Shown here in pieces: positions 16,497-25,400 of a stretch of DNA of 64,000 bases; position 1 is the first letter of the stretch; the number at the start of each line of letters is the position of its first letter. This DNA is from JBBQFC01 sp038321615. Lineage in GTDB: Bacteria > Bacteroidota > Bacteroidia > Flavobacteriales_D > Cryomorphaceae. The notes beneath the pieces were generated by a model. That model was not told the origin of the DNA. It saw nothing but the letters and a program-made list of their open reading frames with translations, and did no database searches. The stretch lies in NCBI GenBank assembly GCA_038321615.1, contig JBBQFC010000008.1, forward strand, positions 10,853 to 74,852, written 5' to 3'. Both the position numbers and the translations under genes were made by a program.

Positions 16497-18452
16497 TTAT
16501 AATTTCGTATCGTTCAACACGATAAATTCTGTTCTTCGATTTTTCTGATGTTCGTTCTCGGCGCATTCTACTCCATCCACGCATTTGTTTACGGGCTGCG
16601 ATTCACCAAAACCTTTGGCTTTTAATCGTTTTGATGCTATACCTTTAGCAGTTAAGTAGTTTACTACAGATTGTGCGCGCTTATTCGATAAACTCATATT
16701 GTACCCGTCGCTTCCCCGGCTATCGGAATGCGATTGTATTTCAATAGCAATTGCAGGATTGTCCTTGAGCATACTTACGAGTTTATCAAGATTACCTACC
16801 GCGTCGGGTCGCACCGTTGCGCTATTGTAATCATAGAAAATGTCGCCGATGTTATAAGTTTTCGGGGCAGTAGCGCTTCCATCCTTTGGAGTACCGCTAC
16901 CTGTTCCGCTTTCACTTGCCACAATCTCGTCAATATCAAACTTTAATTGAAGCTCCTTTTCAACGGATGTAAGCCCGGTCGCAAAGTCTTGCGAAACCGA
17001 GAAATAACCAGGCTTCGAGCCTATAACTTTGTACTTCTTGCTTGGTTCTAAATTGAAATTAAATTTACCGTCGGCCTTGGTAGCTACTACCGCAGAATCT
17101 CCATCAGTAAGATTTATTAACTTGATGGAAACACCATCTATCGGCGCACCGGTCGATTTTGAAGAAGCCAAGCCTCTCACTACAAATGAAGCAGTCACTT
17201 CTCTCCACTCATATATCATATCAACGCCCGATCGATTGGAAGAAACGTAACCGGTGCTATCACCGGGGAGCATTACCAATGCAAAATCGTCTTGGCTGGA
17301 ATTAAGTGGATAAGCTAGATTGACCGGAGCCGACCAAATCCCGCCCCGATTTTCGGAAACGAACACGTCCAGACCGCCAAGCGTAAGGTGTCCTTCGCTA
17401 GCGAAATAGAGCTTGCCCGATTCTGTGATGTTGGGAAAAGCTTCATGGCCAGAGGTATTGATGGTTTTTCCTAAATTGATAGGCTCACTCCATGAAGTAC
17501 CATCGAAAGTGGATTTATAAATATCCGAATTCCCATATCCCCCGGGCAAATCGCTGGCGAAATACATGGTTTTACCATCTTTGGTAAGAGTAGGATGGCC
17601 AACACTGTACGTCTCATTGTTGAAAGGCATCGGTTGAGGAGCAGACCACTTACCATCCGTTTTGCCGCTGCTATAGAGATAAAATTGGTTTTCGTTTTTT
17701 TCGTTAACCAATTGCTTGCGCTCATTTTTCATGGCACTTCGCGTATAAACCATCATATCCTGAGCGCCATTAAATGCAGCTGGGCCATCATGAAACTTCC
17801 CGTTTAATTCAGTCGAAAAGTTCTCGGGAACGTCCCAATTTCCTTCTTTATCTTTCTTCATGAAATACATGTCGAGAAAGGAGTAGCCCGTCCATGGATT
17901 GGCGGAAGCTGCGGAAATTATTTCTGTTTCACCGGCAAATACAATTCCGTCGGCATATGGGATTGCTCCGAACATAGAAACCATGAAATCGAGCGGAAGC
18001 GCATCGAGCGAATATGCGGCTGTATCTTCTTTTAATTGTTCTACCTTATTGGTGGAAGCCAAAAGGTCGGTAGCCAATTGATCGCCAGGATACTCATTCA
18101 AATATGCTTGGAGCACCGTTTTAGCCTCGTCATACTTGTTATTTTTCATTAAGGCTTGGGCATACTTAAGTTTGTCTTCGCCTGAAAGCTCAACACTATC
18201 TGCCACTTGGCGATAGAACATTTCTGCCTTTTCCGATTGGTTTAATTGACCATACGTATCGGCCAATTTCAACTTCAGATCGATATTGTCTTCCTGCTTT
18301 TTAAGGGCTTTCTCATATTTCTGAGCGGCCTTGTTGAAGCTGAGGTTCTCGAAATCTCGATCACCTGATTTGATTTGTCCATTTGAACAAGCTGCAAGAA
18401 TGGCCGCAGCCGAAAGGATGGCGAGGTGGTTTAGGGGGAGGTAAACTTTCAT
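16497..18452 (-). CDS. PorE-like OmpA-family lipoprotein (T9SS-associated)
   Basis: The product is an outer-membrane lipoprotein likely to bind peptidoglycan and support the type IX secretion/adhesin system. A signal peptide ends in the lipobox LAAC at about residue 22. Then come TPR repeats (about 30-130) and PD40/WD40-type beta-propeller repeats (about 150-410, with TLTKDGKTMYFASDLPGG and NITESGKLYFASEGH). A carboxypeptidase regulatory-like fold follows (about 425-505), then a C-terminal OmpA domain (about 535-645) with the NKRAQSVVNYLTAKGI and SHSDSRGSDGYN motifs. This domain order equals that described for PorE of Porphyromonas gingivalis. It is the last gene of the adhesin operon, 13 bases after the porP-like gene. 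Whether it is the PorE orthologue or a paralogue dedicated to this adhesin cannot be decided here. Confidence 0.85.
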   Translation of the reverse strand: MKVYLPLNHLAILSAAAILAACSNGQIKSGDRDFENLSFNKAAQKYEKALKKQEDNIDLKLKLADTYGQLNQSEKAEMFYRQVADSVELSGEDKLKYAQALMKNNKYDEAKTVLQAYLNEYPGDQLATDLLASTNKVEQLKEDTAAYSLDALPLDFMVSMFGAIPYADGIVFAGETEIISAASANPWTGYSFLDMYFMKKDKEGNWDVPENFSTELNGKFHDGPAAFNGAQDMMVYTRSAMKNERKQLVNEKNENQFYLYSSGKTDGKWSAPQPMPFNNETYSVGHPTLTKDGKTMYFASDLPGGYGNSDIYKSTFDGTSWSEPINLGKTINTSGHEAFPNITESGKLYFASEGHLTLGGLDVFVSENRGGIWSAPVNLAYPLNSSQDDFALVMLPGDSTGYVSSNRSGVDMIYEWREVTASFVVRGLASSKSTGAPIDGVSIKLINLTDGDSAVVATKADGKFNFNLEPSKKYKVIGSKPGYFSVSQDFATGLTSVEKELQLKFDIDEIVASESGTGSGTPKDGSATAPKTYNIGDIFYDYNSATVRPDAVGNLDKLVSMLKDNPAIAIEIQSHSDSRGSDGYNMSLSNKRAQSVVNYLTAKGIASKRLKAKGFGESQPVNKCVDGVECAENEHQKNRRTEFIVLNDTKL

Positions 18453-18465
18453 GACATCGTTTTAA

Positions 18466-19404
18466 TTAAAAGTATCGGGGAGATTTGGTTTTAATGGTTT
18501 CTTTGGCAAACTTATACGACAGCATCACTTCATGTGAGCCGTTGCTGTAGTTATTTAGTTCAGTTGTTGTAAAGTCAAACGCATAACCCAAACGGAAGTC
18601 TGTGCCCAAGTTTAGTTCAATAATAGCTACAATAGCATCACCCGTTCGGTAAGATGCTCCTATCCAAAACGTATTTTTGATCAATAGGTTACAGTTTATA
18701 TCAGCTTGCAGAGGAGCTTGATTTTGGTAGCGCAAAAGAAAAGATGGCTTGAGTTTGAGATTTTGATTTAATACAAAAACGTAGCCCGCGGTCAGATAGG
18801 AATGAGGTTGGAAATATCTGTCGCCTATCTCATTGACATTAAATCTCACATTTTTATCGGCGGCGTAAATGGTCGGAACGCTAAGACCGGCATACCACAT
18901 GGTATTGTAGAAATATATACCGGCTCCAAACTTAGGGATGAAAACATTCGACTGGTCTTGCGAAAAGATCGGGTCTCCGTTGTCAAAAACCTTCGTATCT
19001 GTTAGTTTCGCAGTATAGTCTGAGAAGCCGGCGCGAACCCCAAAACTCATTTTGGTTCGGCCGTCAGGGTCCAAAAGTAAGTGGTAGCTCCAATTTGCGA
19101 AAACTTCGGTTTGTCGGGTATCACCTATTTTGTCATTCATAAACGTAAGGCCTAAGCCCATCAGTTCATTTGATATAGGGCCTTCGATCCCGAATGTTTG
19201 GGTGGTGGGAGCTCCGTCGAATCCTGTCCATTGCGCGCGGTACAGGCCTGTGGCTTCTGCAAAGTTATGAGTACCCGAATAAGCAGGATTAAGAAATAAA
19301 CCGGTAAACATGTACTGGCTTATTAATATTTCTTGCTGGGCAGCAAGCCTATCTTCTGAGATAATGATTAAAATGGCGAGTATTATAGTGTGGCGAGCCT
19401 TCAT
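18466..19404 (-). CDS. PorP/SprF family outer-membrane protein
   Basis: PorP/SprF proteins are outer-membrane beta-barrels that help type B T9SS substrates such as SprB reach or stay on the surface. The 312-residue product has a signal peptide ending near LAAQQ (about residue 23). The family hallmark QYMFTGLFLNPAYSGTHNF follows (residues about 30-48). Downstream are alternating beta strands, such as GLGLTFMNDKIGDTRQTEVF and KMSFGVRAGFSDY, and it ends in FRLGYAFDFTTTELNNYSNG and SHEVMLSYKF. It lies 1 base after the adhesin gene and is presumably translated with it. Pairing of a giant adhesin with its own SprF-like partner is an established arrangement in Flavobacteriia. Confidence 0.9.
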   Translation of the reverse strand: MKARHTIILAILIIISEDRLAAQQEILISQYMFTGLFLNPAYSGTHNFAEATGLYRAQWTGFDGAPTTQTFGIEGPISNELMGLGLTFMNDKIGDTRQTEVFANWSYHLLLDPDGRTKMSFGVRAGFSDYTAKLTDTKVFDNGDPIFSQDQSNVFIPKFGAGIYFYNTMWYAGLSVPTIYAADKNVRFNVNEIGDRYFQPHSYLTAGYVFVLNQNLKLKPSFLLRYQNQAPLQADINCNLLIKNTFWIGASYRTGDAIVAIIELNLGTDFRLGYAFDFTTTELNNYSNGSHEVMLSYKFAKETIKTKSPRYF

Positions 19405-19405
19405 A

Positions 19406-22400
19406 CTATCTCCTTATTTCGAGGTAACCTTTCAAGTTTTCATGTCCTGTGAGCTCCATTACCACGAAGTACGTACCCTCTGGTAATTCTTCACCGCTCT
19501 CATTTCTACCTGTCCAAGGTGTGAGGTTTCGATAATTGGTTTCTTCGTAAACTAAATTTCCCCATCTATTGAAAACAATCAACTTGTTTGCTGGAAAGTT
19601 ATCGAGACCGCGTACCGTAAAACCATCATTAAAACCATCTCCGTTCGGAGAAATTCCGTTGGGCATCTCGACAGGTACAGGTTCGGTAAGCGTAATTGAA
19701 TCGGTCGAAGCGCATCCATTTAGGTCCGTTACAGTCAAGAAATAAACCCCCGCTTGAAGATTTAATTGGGCGTTGGGGTCGTTGCTTTGGTAGCCATTCG
19801 TCGATGTCCATGAGTAGGAGTATGCGGGAATTCCTCCGTTTACCTGAGGCGCATCAATCGTTCCGTCGCCCGTTTGAAAGTCGCTTAGATTAAATCCATT
19901 CGAATAAACCGGGCTGGTCAATTGGGCTAAAACAAGCGTGTTTGGCTCATTGATTTCATATTGGTTGGTTAAGGTGCATCCGTTCGCATCGTCGGCAGTA
20001 AGCTCATAAACCCCGGCGGTGAGATTTTCTAAGTTGGCGCTTTCTGATTCAAAACCATCGGGACCACCCCAGAAATAAGCGATCGGTTCTGTGCCAGTAA
20101 TTACAATTATATCTATCATGCCTGAACTATCGCCGCTACAAGTCAAATCGGTCAGGAGTGCTTGGAGTTCGAGTGAGTTAAAACTACCCACGGCAAAGTC
20201 GAATATCTGAGTGCAATTATTAAAATCGGTGATGGTCACTGTATAAATTCCCGGACTTACGTTTGAAAGTTCTTGGGTTTCTTGGCCATTGCTCCACAAG
20301 TAAGCATATGGCGACGTGCCGCCCGTTGGCGCGAGTGCTATGCCGCCTGTGGCAGTTTGACAGTCAGCATTAACAATTTCAGCAGATGCGAGAATAGGAT
20401 TTGGGGCAGTAAGATTAAAGTTGCCACTTGCTACACAACCATTTTCATCGGTTAGGGTGTAGGAGTAAGTCGCAGCTGTGAGATTGTCAATTTGGAAGGT
20501 CGTGGCGTTGAAACCATTACTTCCAGTCCACGCGATGCTGTACGGCTCCGAGCCTCCAGCAGCAGTCACGGAAAGGCTTCCCATGTTGGAATCGTTGCAA
20601 AGTAAAGGATTCAGAACAGCCAGTTGAGCAGAAAGTGCCAGCGGTGGCTCTGTTAAAGTTAAATTTAGAGTCAATACGCAACTATTGGCGTCCTCCACCA
20701 CTAAGGTGTATACCCCAGGCGCTAAGCCGTCAATATTGGCGGCGTTGCTCACAAAACCATTTGGTCCATTCCAATTGTATTGGTAAGGCGCTGTGCCACC
20801 GTTGACAGCCGTTGCGATACTGCCATCGTTAGCTCCCGTGCAGGAAATGTTTGAGCCTGAAGGGAAGGTACTTATGCTCCCTACTGCTGCTAAGGCAGCG
20901 CTGGGCTCTGTTAAAGTTATTTCGCCGGTTACGGTGCAGCCGAATGAATCGGTGGCTACCAGTTGATAGGTTCCTGCGGAAAGGCTGGCAATATCGGCTG
21001 TGCCCGCAGTGAATCCTGCAGGGCCTGTCCAGCTATAATTAAACGGTGCTACACCTCCAGTGAGATTACTGAGAATTGTTCCTGTCGATTCTCCGAAACA
21101 ATTGATCTCATTTCCACCGCCGAAGGTGGGACTTTCAAGATCTATCATAAGCACTGGGGGAGCAGTCAAAACAACAGTCGCAGATTGCTCGCAGCCATTT
21201 GCGTCGGTAATAGTAAGGAGATAATTTCCAGCGCAAACCGAAGCAAGGTCATCTTGGTTAGATGCAAAACCACCTGGGCCCACCCAAGAAAAGCCCAGCG
21301 GTAAGGCTCCACCCGTTACGGAAACATCTATATTGGCATCGCATATACCGCCACAACTTACATTAAAGCCATTTGGATATACCGTCGATTGAAATGAGAT
21401 ATCCAAACTTGCCCCCTGGGTTAAGGTAATGCAAGTCTGCAAGTTACATTGGTTCGCATCGGTAACCACCAAGCAATAAGTACCTGCAAAGAGATTATTT
21501 GGAGACTCATCGGTGCTTGCATAACCGTTTGGCCCAGTCCAATTATAGGTGTAGGGAGGTGTGCCTCCGGCAACAATCGATACAATCGATCCAGAATTGG
21601 CTCCGAAACAGGATATATTCACGCCGCCTATTTCTGGGCTCGTTAAGCTAATATCAAGTGCTGCCGTATTATTCACATCGATACAAGAAGTGGTGATACA
21701 ACCGCTTTGATCTATCACTTCGGCGCAGTAATTTCCAGCTTCAAGATTTGAAATCACCGAGCCATTTGCGGTAAATCCATTTGGCCCTGACCAGCTTATA
21801 TTATAGGTAGGAACTCCACCTGCAATTAGAGCTGTAGCACTGCCATCCATTACCCCATTGCAAGTGTTGGCCGTACTGCTGAGATTTATTTCCAGCGGTG
21901 TGGCTTGATTTAAAGTTATGCACTGGTTGCCTGTACAACCGAGCGCGTCAGTAACGGTAACGCAATAGGTCCCTGCAATCAGGTTGTTAATATTTTGACT
22001 GCTTGATGCGAAACCATTCGGTCCCGACCAGGAAAAGGAAGTGCTGCCAGAGGCGTTAAAAACTTGTAGGTTTATAATCCCTGTGCTTGCGCCATTACAC
22101 GCAATATTAAAGCCTGCGAAAGTTGGGCTGGACAAGAAGAGCTGTATTTGAGATGGCAGAAGTATATTGAAAGATTGATTTAATTGGCAACCATTCGCAT
22201 CGCTAACAATGACGGAGTACTGTCCGGCCAATACCGAAACTTCTTCTGTACTCGCTCCATTGCTCCAATTGTAGGTATAAGGCTGGGTGCCTCCTCCGGT
22301 CTGTAAATTGATAGATGCCGGTTCGCCTTCTCCACAATCGGGTAGGCCAATGAGCGGATTAACGCTGAGCGGGATAGGCTCTTCGAGTAAAATGCATTGA

Positions 22401-25400
22401 ATTACCTGGCAATTGTTGGTGTCCGTGAGCGTCAAGCAATATTCACCAGCCATTAAGCCTTCGATATTGGACGAACCCGAGGAAAAACCATTTGGCCCAA
22501 TCCATGCAAAGTCATATGGGCTCGAACCACCCGAAGCAACGGCATTGATGGCTCCGGAACCATCGCCAGAGCATCCTATTTCAAAGCCTCCTTCAAATTG
22601 CGCTGCGATAAGGCTTAATTGAAGGGGTGCGGGCTCAGCAAGATTGAAACACATTTCTGCTTCGCAGCCAACCGCATCCGTTATGCCTAAACAATAGATG
22701 CCCGCTTCCAAGCTTGCAATATTCTGGGAATTGGCAGAGAAACCATTCGGACCTGTCCATGCAAACACAAAGGCTGGATCGCCACCAATAATATTTACAT
22801 CGATAGCACCGTCGGCTGCACCAAAGCAACTTGGCGCTGTGATCGAGGCGGCTGTGATTTCTGTCGGTTCGGGTGCAATCAGGCTTATACATGCAGAATC
22901 GCTACACCCACTCATATCTGTCACCGTCAGGCAATATGTTCCTTCCAATAAACCTACGATGTCTTCATCTTGGCTCGTATAGTTTAACGGACCTAACCAA
23001 GCGTATGTAAAAGGCATTACCCCACCCGTAATGGTGGCATCGATTTGGCCGTCTTGCGAATCACCGCAAAGCAGATTTAACCCGTTCAGATAAAATGCGG
23101 CGTCGAGCTGAATTGAAATAGGAAGCGGCTCTGTAAGGGTAATGCAAGCCAATTGGATGCATCCGCTGGCATCTATCGCTTCTACGCAGTATTCTCCAGC
23201 ACCCAGATTGAACAAATCTCCAAAAGAAGATGAAAATCCATTTGGCCCCGTCCAATTGGTAATTATCGGAGTAGCCCCGCCTTGAAAAACAAGGTCAATG
23301 CTGCCGTCGGTAGCGCTGGCACAGCTTATATTAAATCCGTTGATCAATTGCGACGATAGGGCTAAAGCGAAAGGATTTGGTTGTGTTAGGAGTATGGATT
23401 CTTCTGCCAAACATCCATTAAGGTCAACAACTTGGAGTAAATATTCGCCTGCATCGAGGTTTGAAATGCTTGTGCCGCTTACAGGGCCAAATGGGCCTGT
23501 GCCTGTCCAGGTTAAGGAGTAAGCAGGCACTCCACCCGTTACTGCGGCATCTATACTTCCGTCCATTGCACCAAAGCAGCTGATATTGAACCCATTTGGA
23601 TAGATGCTTGCGTCGAAGGCAAAGGCAATGGTATCGGGTGAAAGTAACGGTATAGTGAGATTTTGGACACAGCCGTTGGCATCAATCACCACTATTTCAT
23701 AAGCGCCTGGGGCTAGATTGCTGATCGATATTTGATCTGAGAAATTTGGATTATTTACAGTATTCCATTGATAGGTATAAGGAAGTAAACCTCCCGCGGC
23801 AGAAATGGTAATGCTTCCATCGGCGCTGTATGAACAAGAAGTGTTGAAACCGTTATAATCTGACAGAACCTCCACACTTATCAAAAGATCATCGGGTTGG
23901 GGTACTGTAATGGATTCCACTCTTGAGCAACCGTTCGTATCGGTGATGGTAGCGGTGTACACTCCTCCTTCCAAATTAGTTAATAGGAGGTCGTTACTTA
24001 AGAATCCGTTAGGGCCTGACCACTGAACCGTATATGGTGCGAAGCCTCCGAAGACGCTGAGCAATATGCCACCTTCTGGAAGACCAAAGCAAAGGCTGGG
24101 TGTTACTTCCGATTCCACTGATAATTCGGTGGGTTGCGCGATTGAGAACAAGGAGTCTTTAGAGCATCCATTGGAGTCGGTTACGGTAAGTATATAAGTT
24201 CCTAAGCCCAGATTCGACAAATCTTCAGTAGCCGATGTATTGAGCCCTGGTAAATCCCACAAATAGGTATATGGCGCAGTCCCACCCGACACCGAAACAT
24301 CAATCGACCCATCAGTATCACCGAAGCAGGCCAAATTAAAACCACCCCCAAATGATGATAAAGCTGCGGTTATGGCCAGATCCGAATTCGGGCCGGAGAT
24401 GGTGACTATTAGAACCACCGGAGATGGGCAACCATTGTTATCCGTAATAGTTACGCTATAGTTTCCGGGAGCGAGATTGGACGCAGTGGCAGTTTGTTGC
24501 ATAGCAGGGTCATCCCACTGATAGGAATAGGACCCACTACCGCCCGATGCTGTGGCGGTTGCAGAGCCGTTGGGCAAATCGAAGCAGAGCACGTCAATAG
24601 TATTGTCAATCAACGCGGTTAACGCAGAGCTGGGCTGGGTAATTACTACTGAAATAGACGCCACACAACCGTTGGCATCCGTAACCACTAGGTTATAAGC
24701 GCCAGCCCCAAGACCGGTTGCTTCTTGCGTAGTTTGGCCAATCGGGTCATTCCAAGCGTATGCGTAGGGTTGGGTGCCACCCGTTACTATGGCGAGCGCG
24801 ACACCTGTTGATGCGCCGAAACAAGTTACATTGGTCACGGTAATACTTATAATTATTGGCTCAGGTGCCAATAAGCTAATCGTTTCCTGATTAGAACAGC
24901 CGTTCGCGTCGGTGGCTGTAACGATATAACTACCCGCCGATGCACCCGTAAGGGTAGCAGATAGTGTTGGAGGCACGGTATTCCATTGGAAAGAAAAAGG
25001 TGAAGTTCCGCCCGAGACAATTGCCGTAATTGCTCCATCGCTGCTATCAAAACAGCTAGGGTTCGCATCAATAGAAGTGGAAAGTTCAAATTCTGCTGGC
25101 TCAAGTACAGAAACGGTCAAGGACGACTCGCAGCTATTCGCATCTACTACAAGCACGGTATAGCTTCCTGCTGGCAATCCCGATATGGTTGGTCCTGATG
25201 TCGGCGGGTTGTTATTCCAAGCGTATGTGTAAGGACCTGTGCCTCCATTCGCCCCCACGGTTAATGCACCTGTAGCGTTACCGAAGCAGTCGACATTTGC
25301 TTGACTTATCAAGTTTACTGTTAGCGCATTCGGTTGCGCGATGGAGTATGGCAGGCTGAGCGAACAGTTGTTTGCATCTATGACGGTAAGCGTGTAAGGT

